Source: an uncultured Prevotella sp.
Lineage (GTDB): Bacteria > Bacteroidota > Bacteroidia > Bacteroidales > Bacteroidaceae
Assembly: GCA_900556465.1 (NCBI GenBank)
Contig: USPK01000009.1
Location: forward strand, 1-37,396
Length of the DNA: 37,396 bases
Direction of reading: 5' to 3'
In this document: in pieces, positions 15,923 to 23,760 of the stretch
Numbering within the stretch: position 1 is the stretch's first letter
Layout of the letters: the number at the start of each line of letters is the position of its first letter
Made by a program: the position numbers and the translations under genes
The notes under the pieces: model-generated
The model's database searches: none
The model's input: the letters and a program-made list of their open reading frames with translations, nothing else
Told to the model about the DNA's origin: nothing

Positions 15923-17119
15923 TCAGGCGCGGCAGACGGCCACGCGGCGGTTCAGCAGGTAGCGCAGCGAGCAGGTGGCGCAGACGCACACGCCCAAGGC
16001 GCCGGCGACGAAGAGCAGGCCCGTCGTCACGAGGATGTTGCCCAGGCCCACCAGCGGCGGCACCAGTCCGCCCATCAGGAAGCCCAGGGCCCCCATCACG
16101 GCCGAGGCCGTCCCGGCATTGGCCCGCTCGGCGGCCATGGCCAGCGTGTTGGCCGCCGTGAACGTGAAGCCCAGCGTCAGGAGCAGGGCCAGCAGCAGCA
16201 CCTCGTACACCCAGAACGGGCACGACAGGCTGAGGGCCGCCAGCAGCAGGACGGCGACAACCAGCATCGCCTGACTGCCGCGCCAGGCCGTCACCTCCAG
16301 GTGGCGGAAACGCATCGTCAGCGCCGACGAGAGGACAATGGCCGACGCGTTCACGCCGAAACACACGCTGAAGCCCAGCGGTGAGAAACCGAAGTGCTGC
16401 TGCATGATGAACGGCGCCGAGGCGATGTTGGCAAACAGCACCACGTGGCAGAAGCTGAACTGCAGCACGTTGAGCAGGTAGCGCCGGTGGTGCAGCACGG
16501 TGGCGAAGCCGTGCGCCACGACGCGCAGCTTCATCGGCTGGCGCCGCACCCGGGGCAGCGATTCGCGGAAGTGGCAGCAGGCGGCCGTCAGCACGACGCC
16601 GAGGCCGAAGAGGCACCAGAAGATGCCCTTCCACCCGACGACGCCGGCCAGCACGCCGCCCGCCACGGGCGCCGCTATGGGCGCCACGCCGTTGATGGCG
16701 CCGATGAGGCCCATCGTCCGGGCCAGTTCGCGCCCCGTGAAGTAGTCCGTCGCCACCGAGCGGGCAATGACGATGCCGCTCGCGCCGGCCACGCCCTGCA
16801 ACAGGCGCCAGCCCACGAAGGCCAGGATGCTCTGCGAGAACAGGCAGCCCAGCGTGGCCACGAGAAACAGCGCCATGCCCGCCAGCAAGGGCCGGCGCCG
16901 CCCCAGCGAGTCGCTCATCGGGCCGAAAAAGAGCTGACCCACGGCCAGCCCCACCATGCTCGCCGTCAGGCCGAGCTGCACCAGCGAGGGCGTTGTGGAA
17001 AACGTGCCGACCATTTCGGGCAGGGTCGGAAGATACATGTCGGTAATCAGCGGGCCGAAGGCCGTCAGCATCCCCAGCAGGAGAAGAATGAAAAGTCCGG
17101 TAGTCTGTTTAGTCTGCAT
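15923..17119 (-). CDS. Bcr/CflA-type multidrug MFS transporter
   Basis: A 398-residue inner-membrane drug/proton antiporter with 12 predicted membrane segments. It shows the DHA1 motifs of this family: TDMYLPTLPEMVGTF after the first segment, motif A in GPMSDSLGRRRPLL (about residues 66-79) and RLLQGVAGASGIVIARSVATD (motif B, about 104-124). It is of normal length. A single gene with a -7 promoter element at 17146-17153 and a terminator hairpin at 15858-15898. Substrate not predictable. Confidence 0.92.
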   Translation of the reverse strand: MQTKQTTGLFILLLLGMLTAFGPLITDMYLPTLPEMVGTFSTTPSLVQLGLTASMVGLAVGQLFFGPMSDSLGRRRPLLAGMALFLVATLGCLFSQSILAFVGWRLLQGVAGASGIVIARSVATDYFTGRELARTMGLIGAINGVAPIAAPVAGGVLAGVVGWKGIFWCLFGLGVVLTAACCHFRESLPRVRRQPMKLRVVAHGFATVLHHRRYLLNVLQFSFCHVVLFANIASAPFIMQQHFGFSPLGFSVCFGVNASAIVLSSALTMRFRHLEVTAWRGSQAMLVVAVLLLAALSLSCPFWVYEVLLLALLLTLGFTFTAANTLAMAAERANAGTASAVMGALGFLMGGLVPPLVGLGNILVTTGLLFVAGALGVCVCATCSLRYLLNRRVAVCRA

Positions 17120-17145
17120 AAACGTTTTTGCTTGAAAGTCTGTTG

Positions 17146-17153
17146 CAAAATTA
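17146..17153 (-). promoter_or_regulatory. -7 element of the MFS promoter
   Basis: Minus-strand TAATTTTG fits TAnnTTTG and lies 26 bases before the ATG at 17119. A TTTG at the -33 distance is not seen. Confidence 0.45.
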
Positions 17154-17315
17154 CCAACATTTCACCTTTCAGCCCCCGTATCCGGCCTCTCGTGTTAAAC
17201 AAATACCACAAAATATAACGAAGTCTAACGCAGATTGCGCACCGCCAGTCAGCAATCCGCCACGGTCCGTCCGCCGCCGTCCGCCGTCGCGGTTCCGCCG
17301 GGGCGGGCGGCGGGC

Positions 17316-18848
17316 TCAGCCGTCGCGGCGCCGGCGCCCCTTCAGCTTCCCGCGCAGCAGTGCGGCCAGGTGCGTCTCGCGGTTGAGCCGGCGCAGCGAC
17401 CAGACCGCCGAGAGGCAGAACGCCGCCCCGCCCACGGTCCACTTCAGCACCGGGCCGTCCGCCCAGCGCAGCGCCGCGAAGAGCCCCACGCCCAGCAGCA
17501 GGCACTGGCCCGCGTAGAAGGGCAGCGGCCGGACGTCCATCCGGAAGCCGTAGCGCCGGCGGTAGAGGCAGTGAATCATGAGCAGTTCCAGCAGGCCCGC
17601 CGCCGAGAGCGCGGCCCCCGCCCCCACCAGCCCCCAGCGGGCAAAGCTCAGCGGAATGGCCACGGCCGCAAACACGTCGTAGGCCAGCTCCGTCAGCAGG
17701 TACGTCCGCGAGTCGCCGTGGGCCAGCGACAGGTAGGCCGCCGGCAGCGTCAGGGCCTTGAAGAACATGAAGGGCACGGCACACATGGCCATCGGTATGG
17801 CCGGCGCGAACGCCGCCGAGTAAAGCAGGTGGACCACCCAGGGCATGGCCAGCACGAACAGGATGAGGAAGGGGGCGATGAGCAGCACGCACACCTCCAT
17901 CTGCCGGTTCACGATGGGGCTCACGCCGCTGCGCTCCGCACAGGCCGCCGAGAGGCGGGGGAAGTAGTCCGTCTCGATGGCCATGAAGACCACCGAGGCG
18001 TAGGTCACGGCCATCACGTAGCCGCTGTTGTAGAGCCCCACGTCGGCCAGTTCGCCGAAGTGCAGCAGGGCGATGCGGATGACGAGTTCGGCGCCCTGCC
18101 CGCAGATGCCCGCCACCGTGAACGCCACCCCCAGGCGCACCATGGGCAGGCCCTGGCGCAGGCGCTCGCGCAGCCCGCGCGGCCACCGCCAGGGGCAGCA
18201 GCGCGTGGAGTAGTACAGGTGGACGGCCAGCAGCGCCGCGTTGCAGAGCAGCAGGGCCGGCACGATGCCCGCCGCGCCCAGCAGCAGGTAGAGCGGGGCC
18301 GTAATGGCCAGGGTACAGAGCGCGCACGCCACGGAGATGAGCGCTACCTTGCGCAGCTGCCGCAGGCCCTTCAGGATGGCCATCTCGCCCCCCGTGACGC
18401 TCATCATACCGACACAGGGCGACAGCGCGCAGAAGGCCGGCGCATAGTCCAGGCTGCCGAACGTCCAGTGGCTGAGCAGGGGCGACAGCACGCAGCACAG
18501 CGCCACGCCCGCCACGGCCGCCGCCAGGCACCAGGTGCGCACCGTCTCGACGAAGCGGCCCGTCTTTTCCGCATTGCCTTCGTCGAAAAGCTCCGACACG
18601 TGCTTCACCGCGCTGAACGAGAGGCCGAAGTTCGTCGTCTGGTTCAGCAGGTTCATCACGTTGAGGTAGATGTTCACCAAGGCGATGCCGGCCGGCCCCA
18701 ACAGTACAGCGGCCACCTTGTTGCGGGCCACGGCCACGAGCATCGTGATGCCCTGCACGCCGCCGAAGAGGCCCGTGTACTTCACCACGTGCCGGTAGGT
18801 GGCCTCCTCGCGCCGTTCGGCGCCGCTGTCTGTCGTGTGCTGTCCCAT
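17316..18848 (-). CDS. Oligosaccharide flippase / O-antigen translocase-like protein
   Basis: A 510-residue MOP-superfamily membrane protein (Wzx type) that would flip lipid-linked oligosaccharides across the inner membrane. It has about 12-14 hydrophobic segments, starting with YRHVVKYTGLFGGVQGITML and VAAVLLGPAGIALVNIYLNV, which are typical of Bacteroides O-antigen translocases. The C-terminus is basic (KLKGRRRRDG). MGQHTTDSGAERREE is taken as the start; the frame extends further but the added part is Arg/Pro-rich with no family match. It stands alone here; no glycosyltransferase adjoins it. It may serve the polysaccharide cluster to the right, which lacks its own flippase, but that is inference. 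Confidence 0.88.
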   Translation of the reverse strand: MGQHTTDSGAERREEATYRHVVKYTGLFGGVQGITMLVAVARNKVAAVLLGPAGIALVNIYLNVMNLLNQTTNFGLSFSAVKHVSELFDEGNAEKTGRFVETVRTWCLAAAVAGVALCCVLSPLLSHWTFGSLDYAPAFCALSPCVGMMSVTGGEMAILKGLRQLRKVALISVACALCTLAITAPLYLLLGAAGIVPALLLCNAALLAVHLYYSTRCCPWRWPRGLRERLRQGLPMVRLGVAFTVAGICGQGAELVIRIALLHFGELADVGLYNSGYVMAVTYASVVFMAIETDYFPRLSAACAERSGVSPIVNRQMEVCVLLIAPFLILFVLAMPWVVHLLYSAAFAPAIPMAMCAVPFMFFKALTLPAAYLSLAHGDSRTYLLTELAYDVFAAVAIPLSFARWGLVGAGAALSAAGLLELLMIHCLYRRRYGFRMDVRPLPFYAGQCLLLGVGLFAALRWADGPVLKWTVGGAAFCLSAVWSLRRLNRETHLAALLRGKLKGRRRRDG

Positions 18849-19007
18849 GCTGTGTGCGTGTTGTCGGCCCGTTGCCCCGGCCGCGGTCCGGGCGGCGGGG
18901 CGGAGCGCGTCCGCCGCGGGCCGGCGGCGCCCCCAAGGCGCAGGCCGTCCGCCCGTTGCCGCCAAGGCCAGGATTTACAAATCCTTATTCCGGGGCATGG
19001 CGGAGGA

Positions 19008-19015
19008 CAAATTTA
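19008..19015 (-). promoter_or_regulatory. -7 element of the flippase promoter
   Basis: Minus-strand TAAATTTG is a perfect TAnnTTTG. It would give a leader of about 150 bases, which contains the palindrome GGATTTACAAATCC (18971-18984). No -33 element is evident. Confidence 0.4.
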
Positions 19016-19054
19016 CAGTTTTTTACGCGGGAAGCGGCTTTCGCGCCCCGTTTT

Positions 19055-19086
19055 TTTGCCGGCTGCCGGCAAAAAGCCTACCTTTG
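19055..19086 (+). promoter_or_regulatory. Promoter of the GNAT gene
   Basis: TTTG (19055-19058), a 20-base spacer and TACCTTTG (19079-19086), an exact match to the Bacteroidetes consensus. The spacer contains GCCGGC-type palindromes. ATG follows at 19143. Confidence 0.7.
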
Positions 19087-19142
19087 CCGCACGGCCGCGC
19101 GCCCGTTTCCCGGGCCGCCGCGCCGTTCCAAACCCTTTTCCC

Positions 19143-19607
19143 ATGCTGACCATACAAGAAAGCCGACCGGCCGACGTTGCGGCCGTCTATGCCCTGATTT
19201 GTGAAATGGAGGAGCACCGCCTCCCCCGCCCTGCCTTCGACGCCATCTTCCGGGAAGTGCAGGCCAGCCCCGCCCACTGCCTCCTGCTGGCCCGGTGCGG
19301 CGACACCGTGGCCGGCTGCCTCCACCTGCGCATGGAGGCCCAGCTCCACCACGCCGCCCGCGTGGCCGAAATCATGGAGCTGGCCGTCGGCGCCGCCTGG
19401 CGCAGCCAGGGCGTGGGCCGGAGCCTCTTCCGCGCCGCCTGCGGCCGCGCCCGCCAGGCCGGTTGCGTGCAGATAGAAGTGGCGTGCAACCGGCTGCGCC
19501 ACCGCGCCCACCACTTCTACGAAACGATGGGGATGCACAACTTCCACTACAAGTTTTCCCTCGACTTCTCGGCCGCGCCCGACGCCCCCAACCGCCTGGG
19601 CCGCTGA
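19143..19607 (+). CDS. GNAT family N-acetyltransferase
   Basis: A 154-residue acetyl-CoA-dependent acetyltransferase. It shows the GNAT fold order: N-terminal LTIQESRPADVAAVYALICE, central strands EIMELAVGAAWRSQGVGRSL, where QGVGRS is the acetyl-CoA pyrophosphate loop (Q/RxxGxG/A; about residues 92-97), and a late HFYETMGMHNFHYKFSL strand common in this family. Single gene with its own consensus promoter; a complex repeat (19642-19702) and a bidirectional terminator follow. The substrate cannot be read from the sequence. Confidence 0.93.
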   Translation: MLTIQESRPADVAAVYALICEMEEHRLPRPAFDAIFREVQASPAHCLLLARCGDTVAGCLHLRMEAQLHHAARVAEIMELAVGAAWRSQGVGRSLFRAACGRARQAGCVQIEVACNRLRHRAHHFYETMGMHNFHYKFSLDFSAAPDAPNRLGR

Positions 19608-19641
19608 CCGCGCGGCGCCTGCCGCCGACCGTTTCCCGCGC

Positions 19642-19702
19642 CACGGGGCTAAGGCCCGTAGCGACGGGGCCTATTCCCGTAACGACGGGCCTTAGCCCCG
19701 TG
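19642..19702. repeat. Compound inverted and direct repeat after the GNAT gene
   Basis: CACGGGGCTAAGGCCCGT (19642-19659) is matched by its perfect 18-base complement at 19685-19702. Inside lie two direct copies of CCCGTARCGACGGGSC (19655-19670 and 19677-19692). The unit can fold into a long hairpin with a smaller ACGGG/CCCGT hairpin inside. It looks like a member of a dispersed palindromic repeat family, but no second copy is in the window. Confidence 0.7.
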
Positions 19703-19821
19703 TTCCGGCCGCCGGTCCGCGCCCGCCCCGGCCGTGCTCCCCGCGGCCCCGTCCCCCGTCGCCGCGGCGGCAGCCTCCTGTCCCCGCGGCGCCCCGTCTC
19801 CCCAGGCCGTAAGGCACACTA

Positions 19822-19866
19822 AAAATCCCGCCCCGACGCTTACCGCAAGCGCCAGGGCGGGATTTT
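19822..19866. terminator. Bidirectional terminator between GNAT and ABC genes
   Basis: AAAATCCCGCCC (19822-19833) pairs with GGGCGGGATTTT (19855-19866), with an inner GCTT/AAGC pair. A-tract on one side and T-tract on the other allow use from both directions; it separates the convergent GNAT and ABC transporter genes. Confidence 0.85.
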
Positions 19867-19925
19867 CCGATGTCGGCCGGCCGGGGCCGGGCGGGCGGCG
19901 CGACGGCCCGCGCCGCCGTGCCGCG

Positions 19926-21572
19926 TCAGTCCGCATCCGCACGGGGAGAGAGGCGGAGCACGGACGAACAGCGCTCGGCCACGGCCTCGCGGTGCGTGAT
20001 GATGATCAGTGTCTTGCCGTCGAGGCGCAGGGCGAGGCGTTCCAGGAGGAGTTGCTCCGTCGCCCCGTCGAGCGAGGACGTCGGTTCGTCGAGCAGGAGC
20101 AGTCCGCCCGGCCGCAGGAGGCCGCGCGCCACGGCGATGCGCTGCGTCTGGCCCTCGCTGAGCCCGGCCCCGCGCTCGCCGCAGAGGGTGTCGAGCCCCT
20201 CGGGCAGGGCGCGCACAAAGTCGGCCGCCGCCACGTGGAGGGCGGCCCAGAGTTCCTCGTCCGTGGCATCGGGGCGGCCCATCAGGAGGTTGTCGCGGAT
20301 GGTGCCGCTCAGGAGCGTGTTGCCCTGCGGCACGTAGGACAGGTTGCAGCGCGTCCGGGGCGAGGCGACGGCCTCCGCCCGCCCGTTGTAGAAGACGACG
20401 CGCCCGCGGTCCGGCAGCAGGAGCGCCAGGACGAGGCGCAGCAGGGTGCTCTTGCCCGCCCCCGTCTCGCCCACGACGGCCGTCAGGCTGCCGGGGCGGA
20501 AGTCGTGCGAGAAGCCGTCCAGCACGTTGCGGTCGCCGCCCGGGTAGGCGAAGTCGACCGACTCGAAGCGCACGCCCAGGCTGCCCGACAGCCGCACCGG
20601 GGTGCCTTCCTCCTCGGCCGGGAGCGCCTGGAGCTCGGCCAGCCGTTCGGCCGACGTGAACACGCGGATGAACGTGGGAATCTGGCGGCTCAGGTCCACC
20701 ATGGGGCGCTGCACCTGCGCCACCAGCTGGAGGAAAGCGGCCATCATGCCGAAGGTCACCGTCCCGTCGCGCAGGCCGAAGAGGCCCCAGAGGAAGGCCG
20801 TGGCATAGCCGGCGCTGAAGCCCAGCTGTACCATGACGCGCGAGAAGACGGAGAAGTCCGTGCGCGCCATCACTTCGCCGCGCAGCGTGTCCTGCAGGCG
20901 GTCCAGACCCGCCTCGGCGCGGGGCGTGTACTCGAGGGTGCGGATGAGCACGCGGTGCTCCAGGTGTTCCTGCAAGTGGCTCTGCACGCGGCTGTCCGTA
21001 GCGCGGATGCCCCGCGAAAGGCGGCGCATGCGCCGCACATAGCGCTTGCTGAAGAGCAGGGCCAGGGGCATGATGAACAGCAGCGTGCCCGCCAGGCGCG
21101 CGTCGAGGCGCGAGAGGAAGAAGAGGGCGCCGCAGAGCTGCACACCCGTGACCAGGACGCCCGGCAACGTGCGGCAGAGGGCCTCCGACACGGTCCGCAC
21201 GTCCTCCTCCAGGCGGTTGAGCACGTCGCCCGTGTGCAGCGTCTCACGGCCCGTCCAGCGGCTGGCCATGAGGGTATTGAAAAGGCGGCTGCGCAAACCG
21301 TTGCGCAGGACAATCTCGGTCCGCGCGGCCAGGCGGCTGCGCAGGGCGGAGAGGCCCAGTTGCGCCGCCAGGCAGCCCACCATCCACGCGATGCCCGCGT
21401 CCAGGCGGCCCGCCGCGGCGCCGGACACGGTGTCGATGAGCTGTTTGCAGACAAAGATAAAGTAGAGCGAGACGCTGACCTGCACTACGCCCAGCACGCT
21501 GCTCCACAGCATGGCGCCCCGGACGGAACGCGACATGGCCCACAGCCATAGCAGACAATCCCTTATGCGCAT
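19926..21572 (-). CDS. ABC exporter (fused) paired with S26-like peptidase
   Basis: A 548-residue half-transporter of the inner membrane: six membrane segments in residues 15-300, then an ATPase with Walker A GETGAGKST, Q-loop SYVPQGNTLLSG, signature LSEGQTQR (Glu in place of the second Gly of LSGGQ), Walker B LLLLDEPTSS and H-loop IITHRE. The LSEGQ variant is seen by me in peptide-exporter-like Bacteroidales transporters, a recollection rather than a check. ATG at 21572 lies inside the end of the peptidase gene (10-base overlap), so the two are translationally coupled. The pairing suggests export of a peptide that is processed. No C39 peptidase domain is fused to it. Leader and cargo are unknown. 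Confidence 0.9.
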   Translation of the reverse strand: MRIRDCLLWLWAMSRSVRGAMLWSSVLGVVQVSVSLYFIFVCKQLIDTVSGAAAGRLDAGIAWMVGCLAAQLGLSALRSRLAARTEIVLRNGLRSRLFNTLMASRWTGRETLHTGDVLNRLEEDVRTVSEALCRTLPGVLVTGVQLCGALFFLSRLDARLAGTLLFIMPLALLFSKRYVRRMRRLSRGIRATDSRVQSHLQEHLEHRVLIRTLEYTPRAEAGLDRLQDTLRGEVMARTDFSVFSRVMVQLGFSAGYATAFLWGLFGLRDGTVTFGMMAAFLQLVAQVQRPMVDLSRQIPTFIRVFTSAERLAELQALPAEEEGTPVRLSGSLGVRFESVDFAYPGGDRNVLDGFSHDFRPGSLTAVVGETGAGKSTLLRLVLALLLPDRGRVVFYNGRAEAVASPRTRCNLSYVPQGNTLLSGTIRDNLLMGRPDATDEELWAALHVAAADFVRALPEGLDTLCGERGAGLSEGQTQRIAVARGLLRPGGLLLLDEPTSSLDGATEQLLLERLALRLDGKTLIIITHREAVAERCSSVLRLSPRADAD

Positions 21573-22057
21573 GCCGCACCTCCTTTCCACCGGTACCAGC
21601 GCCGCAGCACGAAGAGCAGCCCGCGCCGCAAGGGCAACAGGCGGCGCCACACCGCCGCGCGGCAACGCGCGCCGCGGGCCGCGCAGTCCACGGTGCGGTC
21701 CGGCCGGACGATGGCCGTGGCCACGCCGCAGACGTCGGCGGGCCGGCACGTCTCGCGCAGGCTCAGGTTGGCGTCGCCCATCAGCGTCACGCGGTCGGGC
21801 CGCACGGCGACGACGCGGTGAAGCACCCACCCGCGCCCGGAACGGGCCAGGGCGATGTCGCCCACACGGAGCGCGTCCGGCGCACGCAGCACCACGCGGT
21901 CGCGCCCGCCGACAATGAACGGGAACATGCTGCTCCCCTTCGTCGGGATGGTCACCGCATGGCCCGCGGCCAGCAGCCGCGCCACTTCGCCGAACAGCGT
22001 GTCGTTGGGGACCGTCACGCGACGCACCGCGTCGGACGGCGATGTTGTCTGGTTCAT
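21563..22057 (-). CDS. S24/S26 family signal-peptidase-like protein
   Basis: A 164-residue protein with the S26 serine peptidase core: KGSSMFPFI (residues 40-48, Ser43 the likely nucleophile, GxSMxP motif), VGDIALAR (66-72), GWVLHRVVAV (77-85) and LMGDANLS (92-99). The His80 of the HRV motif stands where type I enzymes of the archaeal/SipW kind carry His instead of Lys, so a Ser-His mechanism is likely. It has no N-terminal membrane anchor, unusual for a signal peptidase. The C-terminus is Arg/Trp-rich. First gene of a two-gene operon with an ABC exporter and preceded by an exact consensus promoter. It may mature the exporter's cargo; substrate not known. Confidence 0.85.
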   Translation of the reverse strand: MNQTTSPSDAVRRVTVPNDTLFGEVARLLAAGHAVTIPTKGSSMFPFIVGGRDRVVLRAPDALRVGDIALARSGRGWVLHRVVAVRPDRVTLMGDANLSLRETCRPADVCGVATAIVRPDRTVDCAARGARCRAAVWRRLLPLRRGLLFVLRRWYRWKGGAACA

Positions 22058-22083
22058 TCGGACTGACAGTTTGATACGTTGTA

Positions 22084-22115
22084 CAAAGGTAGCAAAAGAC
22101 GGGCGACGGGGCAAA
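22084..22115 (-). promoter_or_regulatory. Promoter of the peptidase/ABC operon
   Basis: On the minus strand TTTG (22112-22115), a 20-base spacer and TACCTTTG (22084-22091): an exact consensus. The ATG at 22057 is about 20 bases beyond the predicted start of transcription. Confidence 0.72.
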
Positions 22116-22181
22116 TGAAAACAGGGTTTTCGGAAGATACCGGTCCGGACGCCGCCAACGGCCCGGCCGCCGATACAAAAA

Positions 22182-22232
22182 AAGCGGGGCGACCCCCTCG
22201 CCGGCAAAAGCCGGAGAGGGGCCGCCCCGCTT
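22182..22232 (-). terminator. Intrinsic terminator of the ompA-like gene
   Basis: A long GC stem: AAGCGGGGCG (22182-22191) pairs with CGCCCCGCTT (22223-22232), continued by CCCCTC/GAGGGG and CCGG/CCGG. On the minus strand it is followed by seven T residues. It lies about 150 bases after the OmpA stop codon. Confidence 0.85.
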
Positions 22233-22239
22233 CGGGGGT

Positions 22240-22277
22240 TCACGCAAGGTGGCTTCACAGCCAGCGTTGCTGCGTGA
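22240..22277 (-). ncRNA. Structured 3' leader/UTR element, possible small RNA
   Basis: TCACGCA (22240-22246) pairs with TGCGTGA (22271-22277), enclosing a GGCT/AGCC hairpin (22251-22262). It lies just before the terminator at 22182-22232 in the long gap (22058-22381) after the OmpA gene. It could be a 3'-UTR-derived small RNA; only the base pairing is seen. Otherwise this gap shows no gene. Confidence 0.3.
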
Positions 22278-22381
22278 CAGCTATTAAAAGGAGTTATGAG
22301 GACAGAATGGGGAGGGACCGGCAGCGCCTGCCCGCTCAGGGACGGGGCCTGCGGCCGCCCGCCCTCCCCGAAAGCCGGCCG

Positions 22382-23587
22382 TTACTTGCTGCGGGTGATA
22401 ACGGCACGACTTAGACGAGGATCGTCGTAGAACATGTTGTCCACGCCGCCCTTGGCTTCCATGCGGAGCTGCGACTCGGGCACGCCGAATTCCTTCGTGA
22501 GGCAGTCGTAAACGGCCTGTGCACGGGCCTTGCTCAAGCGTTCGTTGAGCGCCTTGCTACCCGTTCCGGCGTCAGCATAACCGGTCACGGTGTAGACGGT
22601 CTTGGCGTCGCCCTCCTTGATGACTTCGGCCATCAGACCCAGGTTGACGCGGGCCTCCGTGGAAAGGGTGCTCTTGCCGATGGGGAAAGTAACGAGGTTG
22701 GCGGCAGCCACCTTCTTGACAATCTCCTTGGCCTTGTCGCGGTCGCCTTCGGCCAGGGCCTGACGCAGCCGCTCGTTCTCGGCGTTGGCCTCAGCCAACT
22801 GGGCACGGAGCTCGTTGACGGCGGCGTTGTCGTAGCGGACAACGGTCTTGCTGCGGTCCCAGCCGCGCTTCTTGAACTTGTACGTGAGGCCGATGGTAGC
22901 GGAGAAGGCACCCTCGCCGCCGCGGCCGCCCTCCTCGCCGTCGAGACGGTCGCTGACCAGCGTAGCGCGCAGGTCGAGGTTCAGGTCGAGGGCCGAGCAG
23001 AGGCGGAAGGAGTTGAGGATACCGAAGTGGCCGGCGATTTCCGTCTGCGTCGGTTCGTCCGTCACCTTCACTACGCCCAGACCCGCATAGGGGCTGCAAT
23101 TGTAGACGCGCTTCTCGTTGTAACCGAAGAAGAGGTTCGAGAAGTTGAACAGGGCGTCGACCTGGAAGTTGTAGTACTTGAACTTCGACTTCGACAACCA
23201 GTAGGTGGGACCGCCCTTACCGGGGACGTCCTCGCCCGTGCTGTGGACGCCGGGCTTCTGCGTGGCGCCCTTCATGGAAAGGCCGTTGTACATGAAGCGT
23301 ACGCCAATGCCCGGCGTGAACCACTTGCCGATGGCTACGTCAAGTGAGGGCGAGAGGCGGTCGCCGAACTTGGCCTGGTGGTCGTGGTCGCCGATATACA
23401 TCTGGGCACCGGCGCCGACGCTAACAAACCAGTTGCTCCAGAAGCGGTTGGTCTCTACCTTGTACTTGTCTTTGCTGTACTCCACGGTCTCCGTGAAGTC
23501 GCCGTTCTGAACGGTCTGTGCGTCCTGCGCACTGACCGTACCGGCAGCCGCCACAGCCAGGGCGGCCAGAATCGTCTTGCGAATCAT
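22382..23587 (-). CDS. OmpA family outer-membrane protein
   Basis: A 401-residue outer-membrane protein. Signal peptide MIRKTILAALAVAAAGTVSA, then an N-terminal beta-barrel part (about 45-245, with ending IGLTYKFKK), a short coiled stretch (VNELRAQLAEANAENERLRQ) and a C-terminal OmpA peptidoglycan-binding domain (VTFPIGKSTLSTEARVNLGL, VTGYADAGTG, RLSKARAQAVYDCL). MIRKTI is taken as the start; the upstream frame adds a non-signal stretch. Wide use of GC-rich codons as its neighbours. It has its own terminators on both sides, so it is likely a single-gene unit. The role is to link the outer membrane to peptidoglycan. Confidence 0.93.
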   Translation of the reverse strand: MIRKTILAALAVAAAGTVSAQDAQTVQNGDFTETVEYSKDKYKVETNRFWSNWFVSVGAGAQMYIGDHDHQAKFGDRLSPSLDVAIGKWFTPGIGVRFMYNGLSMKGATQKPGVHSTGEDVPGKGGPTYWLSKSKFKYYNFQVDALFNFSNLFFGYNEKRVYNCSPYAGLGVVKVTDEPTQTEIAGHFGILNSFRLCSALDLNLDLRATLVSDRLDGEEGGRGGEGAFSATIGLTYKFKKRGWDRSKTVVRYDNAAVNELRAQLAEANAENERLRQALAEGDRDKAKEIVKKVAAANLVTFPIGKSTLSTEARVNLGLMAEVIKEGDAKTVYTVTGYADAGTGSKALNERLSKARAQAVYDCLTKEFGVPESQLRMEAKGGVDNMFYDDPRLSRAVITRSK

Positions 23588-23710
23588 AGTGTTTCTCTTT
23601 CTTTGATTTTTAATGGTTTTGCCCTTTCGGCGGGCCGGGAAGGACCGACGGCGGCGACCTTCGCCCCGCGGCCGGCCCGACGCCGAAATGGCGGAACTGG
23701 CGGACAAAGC

Positions 23711-23749
23711 GGGAAGGAGCCGGTCGGAACGGCCGACGGCTCCCCTCCC
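23711..23749 (-). terminator. Hairpin terminator of the fimbrillin/PI-PLC gene
   Basis: GGGAAGGAGCC (from 23711) pairs imperfectly with GGCTCCCCTCCC (to 23749), with inner GTCGG/CCGAC. It lies 12 bases after the stop of the leftward gene; only a short T-rich stretch follows. Confidence 0.55.
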
Positions 23750-23760
23750 GGCTTCATCGC

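Noticed and set aside
22296..22430. Short plus-strand frame after AAAAGGAG, opposite the ompA end
   Set aside because: The Shine-Dalgarno-like sequence is attractive, but the peptide is short, Arg/Gly-rich and antisense to OmpA coding sequence.
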